From the NCBI RefSeq assembly GCF_030272615.1, contig NC_081415.1, positions 512,829,034 to 512,893,033 of the forward strand: a stretch of 64,000 nucleotides of DNA. Direction: 5' to 3'. The stretch comes from Cryptomeria japonica (Eukaryota > Streptophyta > Pinopsida > Cupressales > Cupressaceae). Of this stretch, positions 24,781-38,010 are shown piece by piece (the first letter of the stretch is position 1; the number at the start of each line of letters is the position of its first letter). The position numbers and the translations under genes are program-made. The notes beneath the pieces were generated by a model. That model was not told the origin of the DNA. It did not search any database and saw only the letters and a program-made list of their open reading frames with translations.

Positions 24781-25649
24781 AAAATTGAACAAAGAAGAGA
24801 TGAAGCTTCTCAATTAGATGCTAGAGGAAAAGAAGACCCCTGAGCCACAAAATGGACAACCTAGTGCTATACTAGTTGTAGAAGCAAACATGGTACTAGA
24901 AGTTAACCCACATTTAGTTGAATCACCTCTTCCACACTATGTGGAAGTCAAGGTTGAGTACATCAATAGTATTATTTGTGTAGGGGATAAGTCTTTCTTT
25001 GTGCATAATTGAATAGGGGCTAATTCATATCTGATTTATATATAAGATAGTCTTAGAAAAATATTAATTTTTTTTAATCTATATTTGATGTAATAAAAAA
25101 ACCTAATTTTTTTTTGATAGAGTTTAATACTTTCGAGGGATCTAGCTTAATATAATGTACTCTTTGTTTTGTTCCGCTATCTTTAATAGAAAAAAATATT
25201 TAAATTTCTAAGCATGTATATTTCTTGTGCTTTTAATTTTTATTTTTAATGGATATTCAAGGGATGTTCTTCACAAAATTTTAAGATAATAAATATGAAA
25301 TTATTATGAATGAATAACTACTACAAATTGTTTTGATTTTTGTACATGCAAGTGCATTTATAAGGTTTATGTTTTGGAAGATAAATTCAAGTACATTTAT
25401 ACTTTCAAGTACAATGATTTATATGTAGTAATTATTTTTTATTTGAATCATACATGATTATTGAGTTGATCTAGGTCTAGGACTTGTGCCTTAGTTCATA
25501 TAATTAAGGGTTGCAATGAAAATCAATAATAATTTGATTAAACAAACTTTGTAAAATAATTCAAGGGTGTCACTACAAATGAGTGGTATTTCTCTTAGTG
25601 GACAAGCTAAGAATTTTTATGTGAACACTCCTCCTAGGAATGCAAGTTA
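24781..25649. other. AT-rich spacer
   Basis: A short ORF (24818-25012, 64 codons) has no recognisable domain. The rest is AT-rich without repeats that I can name. Confidence 0.45.
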
Positions 25650-25925
25650 TCTAGACTAGCCAAGCTATCTAGAACTACTAAAATCATTGAGAACAATGAG
25701 AATGCCCCACCTAAAGAGAAAAGTAAAGACCATTATAAGGACTCTACTTTCAATGAGACTAAACTTAAAATTAGTGAGGATTCTCAAGAAGACCCTATTC
25801 ATTTGGTTTCAAAAGACTCTTTATCTTGTTCAACCTTGATAAAAATAAAGTTTAAAGAATCTCTTCAAAGTCTAATAAAACTCAAATACTATGAGGAAGA
25901 TGAGAACTTGGAAGTTGAAGAGTAA
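25650..25925 (+). pseudogene. Charged open frame, unidentified coding fragment
   Basis: An uninterrupted frame without an ATG encodes about 91 residues, hydrophilic and Lys/Glu/Asp/Ser-rich (segments KEKSKDHYKDS and YYEEDENLEVEE), ending in TAA at 25923. The composition is unlike the AT-rich flanks and suggests a fragment of a retroelement or gene linker region. No family recognised; low certainty. Confidence 0.3.
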
Positions 25926-26612
25926 CCTAAGGGTGGGGTAAGTGCACCAAGATGGGGGACCAACAAGTTGCCATTTTTTATTTTATTGAAATGAAGCCAT
26001 TTGGTGCATGCCAAATAGGGTGCTCACCATCTTTGGCATGTGGCAATAGGCTTGGTGTGCCAAGCCTAATGTTTGGTCACCCAAAACCTATTTAGTAATT
26101 TCCAAATAAGTCAAGCACCAAATTCGACACTCGCCAAGTGGAAATGCAGTTTTGAGAGTACATTTCCATTTGGTGATTGCCAAATTTGGTGCTAGCCAAA
26201 TGTTTAGCATTATAAAATTGTCTTTCTCTTTTACTCTCTCTTTTTCTATAAAAATATATACATGAAATATAACATTTAAGTATATTTTAAGTTATATTTG
26301 AATGTATTTATTGGTAAGATGTTTGATAGTTATTCAAGATCTATAAGAGTTTTAATGTAGATTATACATTTTAGAAGATTATTTAAAATGTCAATAAAGT
26401 AGTCATTTTTTTATAATCAACATGTTCCTATCAACATTCTCTCACTCTTTCTATGTCTCTATATTTATCTCACCCAAACACTTAACTTGTAGATCTATAT
26501 CTATCACTCTTCCTTTATCCTGTTTCTATCTCTTTCTATGTTACTCTCTCCTCTCTCCCCCAAGTTCTAACACTACCTCTTTACCCTTCTTTCCTACCCT
26601 TCACTCTCTAGT
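25926..26612. other. Spacer upstream of the nested stack
   Basis: About 25970-26210 contains repeated short GCCAAAT/ATTTGGTG words in both orientations. 26420-26612 is C/T-rich. No gene seen. This is the pre-insertion locus that continues at 55264. Confidence 0.5.
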
Positions 26613-26617
26613 ATATG

Positions 26618-27838
26618 TGTAGCATCATAAATTTTCACCAAGCCAATTTACACCTCATTTTTGTGTCCCTACTTAAGAATGTCCTATCCTCATTACTTTT
26701 ATGGGTCTATTTGTGGATATTCTCCACCTTTGAGTCCACGAGCAACCTTTTGTGGGTTCTACCATGGGATACCCACCACATTTTACCATTGTTTTGGTAC
26801 TAATTATGCTGGGATTAGGGCATAGAGTGCCCTAGTCTAGACAATGGCACCCTAAAACACCATGGTCCTGCTTAATCCTACCCTAATTTGAAATAGGGTG
26901 GGGGCTACAACTCATTAGTACGATTTGATCCTCATGGCTCCAAAAGATCATTGGAGGTTGGCTTAATAAGTAATTTACCTACACACCCCTAAATAAAGAC
27001 ATTTTATCAGCTTATTTTCATCTAAGCAATCTAAGTCTCCATTCCTATCATCTAGGCATCTGTGAAGCACTCATCATCAAGCATTTTTTAGAGATATTCA
27101 TAGCTTCATATTCATCCTTTAACTATTGTGGAGCAAAATTACATCGATCTTATGCATACATGTGTGTGTAATTATGGTTTTATGTTTGTCATGCCATTTC
27201 ATAAAACATTTATGATTATCATCATCATCAATAATTGCAAATATGAGGTTATCTATCCAAAATTTATTTTAATATTTGCATTATTTCATTAAATATTAAT
27301 CCCTAAATCAGGTTTGACATAGCCAAAACCCTATACCAAACAATTTTCCCCTTCTTTCTATGTGCAAGAAATAGGTATAGAGCTAAATTAAGGAGGATCG
27401 ACATAATTCACAAAGATGAAGAGGTTTAGCTTTTAGAGGTGAGAAATTTAGAGGACCATGTCGAATTGATCCCACTTGGTCCTTAAAGATCAAGCCAAAC
27501 TTTTGGGAATAGATCCATGACATCGTATTTTTCTCAAATCCAGGTTGGTATCTCTATTCAACATTTGTAGCTCGTGTTGTTACTGTAAAATCACTCCAAT
27601 TACCACCTATTTTACCCTAAAATTCAATAATTCAAATTCAATTCAATTTAAGGAGGAAAGAGCCCTATCAAAAGAGCCTGGAATATGATAAAAATATTGG
27701 TCTATCAAGGGGAGATCTATCAAAAGAGCTTGGAATATGATAAAAATATTGGTCTATCAAGGGGAGATCTATTATATTTCTTTCATCCTTAATGTATTAT
27801 CTTAATTTAACCCTAACCCTAATTTTCCTACCAATACA
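26618..27838 (+). repeat. 5' LTR of the outermost element
   Basis: 1,221 bp, TGTAGC...AATACA. It ends just after TAACCCTAACCCTAA (27808-27822). It aligns along its length with 39668-40106 plus 54488-55258. An internal tandem duplication of about 53 bp (AGAGCTTGGAATATGATAAA unit) lies near 27670-27775 in this copy only. Confidence 0.88.
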
Positions 27839-29675
27839 TTTTGGAGAACTTGACTCCTTACACCACATTTTTTTAATTTGTGTTCTCAGATCTGATTTGT
27901 AGGAATTTTCCTTTTCAAGTTTGCACTCATAGATTATACTTTTAATCAAATTACATAAATTTAGAGGTTAAAATCATAAAAAACCCTAATTTTTTTTTGG
28001 CTCATTTGGTTTATGGCTTGTGTAATTTATAACATTTGTTTTCAAGTCCGACCTTAGATGTTCATGGTGCTTAATAGATCTAATTTATTTTCCATTTCAC
28101 ATATGATTACATTTATTTTCACTTATATCTATCAAAATCATGTAGTGGATAATGGTTTCTTTCACTTTACATTGCTTCTTTTAATTCATAGCACGTTGGC
28201 ATATTGCATTTTTAGAATTTCCAAAATGCTTTGTATTAATCAATTAAATATAAAAGATTTTTATCCATGATAAATTTAGGAAAATGTATTACATATAAAG
28301 ATCACATAAAATATTTTGTAGATCACAATCTTAAAGATGCTACTGAAAAACTGAATATGTGTACCTCTCATAGGGTATTTGATGTGAATGAAGAAAGAGC
28401 TAATATTCCTATCAAAGATCTTTCTAATTGAGAGAAAACATTGAAAAAAAAAAGGAAACATATTCTTGTCATACACATACCCTAGCACAAAGGGGGGAAA
28501 GGTCAAAATATTAGTGCTTCAATCTCTCAAAGATCCCTCTTATTCTCGTAGAGCCTATCTTAACCATCAAAATATTTTTAGAGAAGATGATTTTATGCAT
28601 TTGATTCATGATCTATCTCCCCACATAATATTAAGTAAAGATGAGGCCTTAGATTCAATAAGGATCTTTCTTCTTAACTTATCAAAGAGGATATGCATGA
28701 TGACAGAAAGGAGAATCTACCTGCAAAGGATATTCCTTCTTCATCTACTTTTACCTTTGTTCCTTCTAGATGCATTTACAATACAAATTTTATATAAACT
28801 TATTAAAATACTCCTCAATTAAAAATCTCTCATAGGAGTGGTTATAAAATAATATACAAACAAGGTTATAGAGGACAAGGACTTGAAAAAATTTAACAAG
28901 GTATCAAAGTCCCTATGAACCCTCCTACATAAGATAGTACCGAAGGTCTAGGGCATCATCATCATTCACTTATGGATGATCTCTTTAGGATTAAAATATT
29001 AGGGATTAATTTGCAAGCCATAAACTCTATCATCCATCTAAAGGTTCTTGTCTCAATCACTCCTTTTTTCTCACATCATCAAACTAATGATCATGATAAC
29101 AATGATTGTCAATATTTTCAAAATGGAATGTAAGGAGTCATTGATAATGGTATAGTCAAACTCATTGGAAAAAATTCATCTTCTTCTACAAACCCTTGTC
29201 CTACATCTAAAGAGACAATACCTACTCTTATTGATGACCAATATGATAGATCTCACATTAGCTCTTACAACTGATATTATACTCTTTCTTGGTGAATAGG
29301 TAGTGCCCTAGACCTCCATTTACCTTCCATGTTCCTCGTCACCCTATGACACTAGTAGTTGACTCCATTGTGGGCTCTTTGTCATAAGAGGTGATTCTTT
29401 TTAAATTTCAATCATCTTGGGGTAGTAACATAATTCATTATTCCCTCTAATGTATTTTCCATATCTTGATATCCTTTCTTACATGAAATGGTATGTCTCT
29501 TATGATTAATATCTCCTTAGGGGGGGTGTAATCCTTCATATTAATATTTCCTTCTTTGAAGATTACCTCTTCTTTGGAGTTGCATTTTGCATATATTTAT
29601 TTATTTTGTTGCATTAAATATTCCTTCATGTAACTACATAGTGTATTTTCTTATGTATAATATCTCCTTAGAGTT
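27839..29675 (+). pseudogene. Internal region of the outermost element with a decayed ORF
   Basis: Follows the 5' LTR with TTTTGGAGAAC, comparable to the TTTTGGTGAACCC primer-site context at 47256. Coding remains are spread over frames: a charged open stretch at 28466-28822 and, near 28836-28960, GYKIIYKQGYRGQGLEK and QGIKVP...GLG. The latter aligns with the Gly-rich, G-patch-like block of the inner element (GYHGNGCGAHEQGIKVP...FGLGY, 50020-50130). No protease or RT motif seen. Region 29000-29675 holds decayed frames only. The gag-only element at 29676 interrupts it. Confidence 0.6.
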
Positions 29676-32246
29676 TGTTGGCATTGTGTTGTCATTGATG
29701 TCAACTGGTATAGCATAAAGCAGGACAACTGATATGGGAGAATATTTGATCCGCTATTAGTGTTATCAACTGGTAGTGTGGATAGTGAAGCCAATAGGTA
29801 AGCATGTTGGAGTAATAGGTTTACATGTCAGTATTGGGAAGAAGGAACCAGTTAGTGAGTATGCATGCTGATGCTAAATAAGAATTATAGAGAAGTGACT
29901 GGTGAGTGATTAGAACTGGAAAGTCTATGACCGCTAGATCTTGCTGGAATATGAACTAATGAAAGGTCGATAGTGCAACCAATATGCTAGTGTGAGGCCA
30001 TCTAGCAGGACTCCCACTGGATGAAGTGAAGGTTGATAGAAAGTGTGTTTCTTTAGTGAGAAAAGATGACATATGGAAAAGGTACTAGGGCATATGTCAA
30101 GTTGGAGATGTATCCTCTCCTTAGTGAAGTCACATCATTAACAGTAGGTGACATAGATCTTCCTCCACTGGTGTGTAGCAGTGAAGTGCAATTTTCTATT
30201 CTTCCCACCAGTAAGTGGTAATACCTTGCTTATCCCACAACATACATGGCATAATTCATGACGCTCTAGGATAAGATAGTCAGAGTAAGAAAAGGTAGGT
30301 GATTGGATGCATAGATCAGATGACCAAAGTGGAAGATGAGGAAGCCTCTAGAGTTTGAGATCAAGGTTGTATAGTGGATCAACATGTGAAGACATGATCT
30401 TCTCCCAAGACAGAGAAGGAGGAGTTGAGATGATGTATTTGTCACCTTGAAAAACTGGTTGAGAGGGAAACTTGTCAAATGAAGATAAGGCTATGCAGTT
30501 GCACACATGGAGTGACTGGGATGCAGATGGTGAAAGGGTCCTGCCATAGATGCATTGCTACTGGGGCTTGATGGCATCAAGACATCATGCATATTACTGA
30601 TGCGAAGGTAGAAACATGTCAATCGGTAAATAAGGTGGTTACCAGTATGCAACAAAGAGTCAAGAGGAAAAGTAGAGTGCTCATAATCAAGTGGTAAGGT
30701 ACATGATGACTCAGCATGGATATCTACTGCTGGTCAGCAAGGTGATGATTGGTAAATATGATACACCGGTAGTGCAGGAGACTGTATGGCAAGATGGTTA
30801 ACCAGTAAGGTGAGGTTTACCAGTAGGGTTAGATGACTAGTAGGTGTGCACCGGTTAAGTGTTTGCTCATTGATCCTGTCTAGACTGACACAAAGGTCTA
30901 AGCTGACAAATATTGACAGAGATGACATGTAGAGTTGAAGTGGTAAGAATGCAAGGTCGCTGAAGTGTTGTTTTGATGAGGTTGTTGGCTTTGGTCGATA
31001 TTAAATGTTGAATGAGACAATCATAGGGGAATTACATAAGTGTGCGGCTTAATGAAAATCAAAGGATGCCCCCTCATGAGTTGATCGAAGCAAGAGATCT
31101 AATCAACTTATCAACCTAGAAAAGATAACTACAAAGATTATTTAATGTGATGGATTCAAGTGGGTCAGTGATCTGTCTGCCATATTTTCTAAACATAGTG
31201 AATATGAATTCAAAGCCAGAAGATTGACAACGATGGATGACTTGTTGCAGGTCCACCATACCAAAGAAGAGATTTGATTGGATCTGGTACACCAAATTGG
31301 TCGCTGAGAAAACCCTATCACACCAAAGTTCAAACTCATGTTTTAGTGGGAAAGCTCTGATATTTATGTTTATCAAATATTGAAGTTGAGTGATGCTGGT
31401 TAGCGGAGAAGAGTGACCCTGAGCAAAGTAGAGAACATATAAGACTGAGAAGATTCAAGGAAAGAAGCATCTGAAGTAGAGAGCCAACAAGGAAGGTGAA
31501 ACCGGTGAGACGTTTTAGCAGTGACTTAACCCACAATATTAGTGTAACTGATAAAATGCAAAGTGAGTTGCAGAGGTTGGAACCGGTGGTGTTCAAGCCA
31601 ACAAGAAGGCAGTGCAAAGTGAAGCAGTTGTATGTGTGTATGGGAGAAAGGATTCAGTAGCTAGAGAGAAGAGAAAGGATAACCTGATGAGTAGAGAAAA
31701 TGGCAACAGGTATATGATCTAACTGTTCATCCAATGGGCAGAGGTAGAATTGGCATGTTAGCAATAGCAGGTGAAGGAGAGAAAAGAGATAAAGAGAGAG
31801 ATAGAAGGAAGTGTAGGAGTCACCCGATAAGGAATAGGAGGTGAGAAGTCAATAGGGTAAAGTGTATGCAGTGGTTACATGATTTACTTGTAATTAGATT
31901 ATTATCTTTGTAATTGATTATGTTCATATAGATAACTGAGTTGGAGCTCAGTGCAGGGGTTGGTGCCCTAAATATTTTAACTGAGTGTTTCATTGTGAGG
32001 CTGGATTGGAGCAGTAGTCTCCAACAACTCTTCTCAACTGGATTTTTCCCATCTTGGGTTTTCCTTGTATGTACTAGTGTCATGTGATGTGCCTTTATGT
32101 GATTGCACTAAGAAGTCTTGCATTATCTCACCAGTAGGTTTTCTTATGTTTGCTTTGCTAACTGGTACTCACTCTTAGGATCAAAAGGTTAAAAGAGTTT
32201 TGGAAACCATTGATTCACCCCCACTCTTAGTGGCATATAATGTTCA
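29676..32246 (+). repeat. 5' LTR of the gag-only element
   Basis: 2,571 bp, TG...CA ends. Rich in ACCGGT/CCAGT-like words. The same family recurs at 35525 and, truncated by the window end, at 61789. It contains GGGGTTGGTGCCCTAAAT near 31955, a segment tandemly repeated in the 61789 copy. Confidence 0.85.
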
Positions 32247-32251
32247 AAAAT

Positions 32252-32264
32252 TGGTATCAGAGCC
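32252..32264 (+). other. Primer binding site of the gag-only element
   Basis: TGGTATCAGAGCC, the plant Copia initiator-methionine tRNA match, five bases after the 5' LTR. Confidence 0.85.
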
Positions 32265-32321
32265 TAGGTTGTTGCTTGATAAGATCTCTCGAACTTGGGT
32301 AGATTGTGGTATTTGAACACA

Positions 32322-34020
32322 ATGGTTTGTTTAGTGTCAACCCCTACTCTAGTGTTTAATTGTTCAAACTTTTCTATTTGGAATCATAGGATGGAAGTCT
32401 ACATGTCCTCCCTAGGGTTTGATGTACGGATGTTACTAGTAAATGAATGCCCTAGTAAAGTCAGTTCTCCCACTGGTCCTGAAGAAAAAAAAAGAAATGA
32501 GTGCAATGTTGAAGCCATGAATGTTATACTTAGTGGGGTATCTATTGATATTTCCTCACAGGTGGATAGATGGAAATTCGCAAAGAGTTTATGGGACAGG
32601 TTGAAGAAGCTCTATGGAAATGATCCTACCACTGCCAAACTAGTTTGTGAAGAGAAGATGAGAAATGTAACTCATGTGTCTGCAGATGATGAAGACAGAT
32701 CCATTACAAACAACAACAATAATAAAGAATGAAACCACCTCTTTATGGCTCAAGAATCAAAAGATGAGAGACACGCATTACAGAGTGATCATGTAGATCA
32801 TTCCTCTTGGCAAGATGTGTTTGGAAGCGACAGTAAAGATGAAGAAGGACATGAAGATGAGGTATATCTAGAAGGAGAACTTGTAAGTGCACTTGAGGAG
32901 CTTAGTAGAGTGAGAAATGAATACAAGTTATTTAAGAATGCTGCTATTATGGAGCAAAATCAGTTATTCAAATGCCTTGAAGATTCTGATAAATGTATCT
33001 TAGAGTTGAAGACTCAACAAGAAGACACCAAGGAATGTAGGTGTAAAGATCTAGCATCTGAGCTAGAGGCAAAACATAAAGAGTATCAGGAACTAGAAGG
33101 AGAAATGGGGAATCTCTGAATTGACCTTGAGAAATGTCAGAATGAGCTCAAGGTAAGAATCTAGTTTCACGGCAGTAGTGATACCTTAGATAAAATGTTG
33201 AAGAATCCAAAACATTATAAGGGTATCGGTGGATTAGGATGTGGTACCGATGAATTCTCTACAAGCAAGGAGGCCTCACACAAAGATATTCAATTTGTCT
33301 CCTCAAATGGAAATGGAAAGGGTCAGACCTCCACAGTTAAAAATGCTCCAAGAAAGAAGGTTGACCTAACTAAAATCATTCCTACAAGGAGGAACAATGC
33401 AGATTCAAAAGAAAAAGGGAAGCTAAAAGAAGATAGCTTCACCGATAGTAAGAACAAGAGACGAAAATTCAGAAGATTTTTCACCAATAGAAGACAAAGG
33501 AATGTTGCTAATCCCAAGTCAAGACAAATACGGAAGAGAAAGGGATTAGATGGAAGGACTGTGATAAGTAGACAACCCAGGATCCATCCCCAAAGAAGAA
33601 GAAATGGAGATGCCAAACTGGTAAGATGACCTCATGTTTGGCAAAACAAATTTGTAAGTAATATGTCCTATTTCTTCGGTTGCTACTTTGCATGTAATGG
33701 ATATGGCCATAAAGCAGAAGAATGTAGAAAGGGATCTAGGAGAAACAATATAGGTTGCCATAGATATCTTGCATATGGGCACAAAGTTTCAAAGAGTAAA
33801 AACATGCATATCTCTTCTCCCGGTTCTGAAAATGCTATATGTTATTAATGCAATAAATTTGGCCATAGAAGTCATGAATGAAGGAAGAATAATTCTCAAC
33901 CCTATGGATGCTGGTGGAACAATCATGCTTAGTATGGAAGTAGTTATAGGGAATATGTGCAACAAAGACCTGTAGGGAACAAGAGGAGAAAAGTGTTCCT
34001 CTACAATCAAGGAATCTATG
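32322..34020 (+). pseudogene. gag: gag (UBN2, coiled coil, three zinc knuckles), interrupted
   Basis: Copia-type Gag with the architecture common in plants. Start chosen at 32322 (MVCLVSTP), just before FNCSNFSIWNHRMEVY, a UBN2/DUF4219 signature; the domain extends to about 32690. A long acidic coiled coil follows (32745-33119; LEELSRVRNEYKLFK), then GSSDTLDKML...GIGGLG and a basic Lys/Arg-rich region (33330-33620). Next come degenerate zinc knuckles: ACNGYGHKAEEC (about 33685), CHRYLAYGHK (about 33756, Cys lost) and CNKFGHRSHE (about 33849). Most of it stays in one frame, interrupted by TGA 32730, TGA 33117, TAG near 33162 and TGA 33627. Several of these fit CGA or CAG deamination. Confidence 0.8.
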
Positions 34021-35524
34021 GAGACCGGTAGCTAGCCACAATGGCATAATTAAAAAGGAGGTGCAAAATGGTGTGTTAGAAGGTCCCCCAATCATTTGAT
34101 TGCCATGAATGAGATGCATGCTACTATAGGAATGCTTCCAGTCATGCTACAAAATTTGGTAAATCAAGGTCCAATGAGTAGAAGAAGGTCAACATTACTC
34201 AAAGGGCTGAAAATAAGGAATAGAAAGAGAATACGAAGGTATGGAGGAAAAAGCAAGAAGATAAGAGAATGGGTAGACAATATGCATTTAATGCACAAGT
34301 GATATCTCCTAAAGCTTGAAGAAGATGGAGGACTGAGGGGGAGCTAAATATTGATAATATCATTCACTGCCATGCTTGATAAGGACAAAGGAGAAGATAG
34401 GTTATTGTCGGTAAGAAGGAAAAAGGTAAGATAGGTGTGTGTGTGGTTGCTGCCTTGAATACACACTCATACTTATGTCAATGTATAGTTCAAATTGTAA
34501 TTGGGATTAGAGACAACTCGCAAAAGAAGACATAGGATAATGGACAAGGTGTCTCGATGAAGATATTGAACTGGTAGACTAAACCGGTGTGTGAAGTGTG
34601 TTACCGGTATAGTAGAATATGCAAGTCAATGTGTTTCAGTTATGTTGCAATGGCTCTGCTGGCCTGGACAAATGAATTTATGTCTTTGATGATATTAGAA
34701 GTAGTCTTAATGATAGAGTGTAGGATCAGTTGCCAATCCCGTGTGTATGAGACATCATGATGTTAACCGGTGTGAGAGTTGACATGAAGTGACTTGGCAT
34801 TGTGGTCGGGTAAGATCATGTCACAAAGATGGGATGGATGTCATGGAAGTGAAAGACCATCGACATTTATAGATGCTCACTTCCACCAGTACATTTGCAG
34901 TTTGGGGTACTGGTTTACGACCTGATAGAAAAATGAAGACTAGAGTGTTGTGATTCAGGGGAGTTCACAGTCATATCTTATGATTAGTATCTGATACACT
35001 TGACATGGGAGGAGATCAAGTGTCATTGTTTCTGCACCATGGATCGGTATACAAGGAGATGTGAACAAATATGTGAGTTACCTGCACAGGGGTAGAATAT
35101 GTCAAACATATTGGTGTCGAAGAAACCCCCTACAGAGGAAGAATATTTCATTGATATCAAATTGGTATCATTTTCTGCATCAACAATTGGTTTCAATTGG
35201 TAGCACTTATAGTACAATCACATTTGATTCTTAAGACCAATTGAGCAAATGGGAAAAATGTAGTTTGACCAGCAGGTAAACAGTATTCACTGACATACTT
35301 TTCAACAACTAGTGTCAGTTCTCTGGTTCAAGTGCTGCTAGTTAAGGGGTTGCAAATAATAGTGATAAAAAGGGAACAAGCAACCATTCCAAAAGGGGAA
35401 GAGAGAGCTTGATAAATATATCGGCTATCAAGACCCTTTTCCATTGTTGTCAAAGGGGGAGAATGAGTTTGTAGTAAGTATACTGGGTACTACATGTGTT
35501 GACATCATGGCCAAAGCGGGAGAT
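34021..35524 (+). other. Internal 3' region of the gag-only element, no pol
   Basis: 1.5 kb without integrase, RT or RNase H motifs in any frame. It contains scattered ACCGGT words and two CAAAGGGGGAG-type purine runs (near 35450 and 35511). The second, with an upstream GACATCATGGCC, is the functional polypurine tract position. Confidence 0.6.
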
Positions 35525-38010
35525 TGTTGGCATTGTGTTGTCATTGATGTCAATCGATATAGCATAAATTAGGACAACCAGTATGGGAGAATAGTTGATA
35601 TGTTGTTAGTGTTATCAACCACTAGTATGGATAGTGAAGCCAACAGGTAAGCATGTTGGACTAACGGGTTTACATGTTAGTATTGGGAAGAAGGAACAAG
35701 TTGGTGAGTATGCATGTTGATGTTGAATAAGCATTATAGAGAAGTAATTGATGAGTAATGAGAACCAAAAAGCGTGTGACCGATAGAGCTTGTTGCAGTA
35801 TGAAGTAATCAAGGGTTAGTAGTGCAACCGGTATGCTAGTGTGAGGCCATCTAGAAAGACTCCCACTGGATGAAGTGAAGGTTGACAGAATGTGTGTTGC
35901 TTCAGTGAGAAAACATGACATACAGAAAAGGTTTTGGGACACATGTCAAGTTGGAGATGTATCCTCTCCTTAGTGAAGTCACATCATTAAAGGCAGGAGA
36001 CATAGATCTTCCTCCATCGATGTGTAGCAGTGAAGTGCAGTTGTTTATTCTTCCCACCGATAAGTGGTAATAACCTGCTTATCCCACAACATACATGGCA
36101 TACTTCATGACACTCCGGGATAAGATAGTCAGAGTAAGTGAAGGCAAGTGATTGGATGAATAGACCGAATGACCAAAGTGGGAGATGAGGAGGCCTCTAG
36201 AGTTTGAGATCAGGGTTGTACACTGGGTCAGCATCATGTGAAGACATGATCCTCTCTCGGGACAGAGAAGGAGGAGTTGAGATGATGTGTTTGTCACTTT
36301 GACAAACTAGTTGAGAGGAGAACCTATGAACTGAAGATAAGGCTCTCTAGTTGCACACATGGAGTGACTGGATTGCATATGTGAAAGGGTCCTACAACAG
36401 ATGCATTGTTGCTGGGGGTTGATGGCATGAAGACATGATGCATATTACCGGTATGAAGGCAGAAACATGTCAATCAATAAACAAGGTAGTTACCACTGTG
36501 AAGCAAAGAGTTAAGAGGAGAAGTGGAGTGCTCATAAGTAGGTGGTAAGGTACATGATGGCTCACTATGGATATCTACTACTAGTCAAGGTGACGACTGA
36601 TATATGTGATGCACTGATTGTTCAAGAGATTGTATGGCAAGATGGTTAACCAATAAGGTGAGGTGTATTGGTAGGGTTAGATGAATAGTAGGTATGCACT
36701 AGTTAAATGTTTGGTTGGTGATCTTGTCTGGACAAACACAAAGGTCTAAAACTACGAATACCGATAGAGATGACACATGCAGTTGAAGTGGCAAGTGTGC
36801 AAAGGTTGTTGGAAAGTCATGTCGGTGAGGTTGTTGGCATTGGTTGACATTAAATGTTGACTGTGACAATCACGGGGGAAATGCAGAAGTGTGCGGCTCA
36901 AGGAAAATCAAAGGACGCCCCCTAATGAGTTCATCAAAGCATGATATCTAATCAACTTATCAACCTAGAAAAGATAACCACAAAGAATATTTAATGTGAT
37001 GGATTGAAGCAGGTCAGTGATCAGTCTACATTATTTTCTAAACATAACAAATATGCATTGGAAGCCACAAGATTGGTAGTGATGGATGACTTATTTAAGG
37101 TCCACCATATCAGAGAAGTGATTTGATTAGATTTGGTATGCCAAATTGGTCAGTGAGAAAACCCTAGCACACCAAAGTTAAAACTCACATTTTGGCGAGA
37201 AAGCTCTGATATTTATGCAGATCAAAGATTGAAGTTGAGTGATACTCATTGGTGGAGAGGAGTGACCTTGAGAAAAGTAGAGAATAGATAAGACTAAGAC
37301 AATTCAAGGAACAAAGCATCTAAAGCAGAGACCCAACAAGGAAGGTGAAACCGGTGAGAGGTTTTAGCAGTGACTTAACTTACAATATTAGTGTAACCAG
37401 TAAAATAAAAATCGAGTTGCAGAGGTGGGAACTGGTGGTGTTCAAGCCAGCAAGAAGGCAGTACAGAGTGAAGAAATTGTATGTGTGTATGGGAGAAAGG
37501 ATCTGACAGGTAGAGATTAGAGAAAGGATAAACCAGTGAGTAGAGCAACCCCCAGCAAGTAAGGCGGAGGAGGTTAGAAGCCGGTAGGGTAAAGTGTATG
37601 CAATAATTACAAGACTCACTTGTAATTAGATTATTACCTTTGTAATTGACTGTGTTCATATAGATCACCGAGTTGGAGCTCAGTGCAGGGGTTGGTGCCC
37701 TAAAGAAGGAGTGGTACTCCTTGGGTTGTTGCCCTAAATTTTGTAACTGAGTGTTTCATTATGAGGCTAGATTGGAGCAGTAATCTCTAGCAACTCTTCT
37801 CACCTAAGTTTTTCCCATCTTGGGTTTTCCTCGTATATACCGGTGTAATGTGATGTGCCTTTGTGTCATTACATTGAGAAGTCTTCCATTATCTCACTGG
37901 TAGTTTTTCTTGTTTTTTCTTTACTAATCGATACTCACTCTTAGGATCAAAAGGTTAAAGAGTTTTGGAAACCAATGATTCTCCCCCCTCTCAGTGGCAT
38001 ATTGTGTTCA
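35525..38010 (+). repeat. 3' LTR of the gag-only element
   Basis: 2,486 bp, TGTTGGCATTGTG to TGTTCA, collinear with the 5' LTR. Visible divergence is of the order of 10%, plus small indels. Confidence 0.85.

Larger units (their letters stand above)
29676..38010 (+). mobile_element. Gag-only Copia-type LTR element with 2.5 kb LTRs
   Basis: LTRs 29676-32246 (2,571 bp) and 35525-38010 (2,486 bp) both start TGTTGGCATTGTG and end TGTTCA. A TGGTATCAGAGCC primer site lies at 32252 and a purine tract (CCAAAGCGGGAGAT) just before 35525. The 3.3 kb internal region contains a Gag pseudogene only, with no protease, integrase or RT seen. Flanking pentamers differ (GAGTT versus ATAGT), so the target duplication has decayed or the ends were rearranged. 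The element sits inside the internal region of the outermost Gypsy-type element. Confidence 0.85.

Noticed and set aside
27806-27822. Interstitial telomere repeat
   Set aside because: Only two CCCTAA units, and it is repeated at the same position in the partner LTR, so it is part of the LTR.
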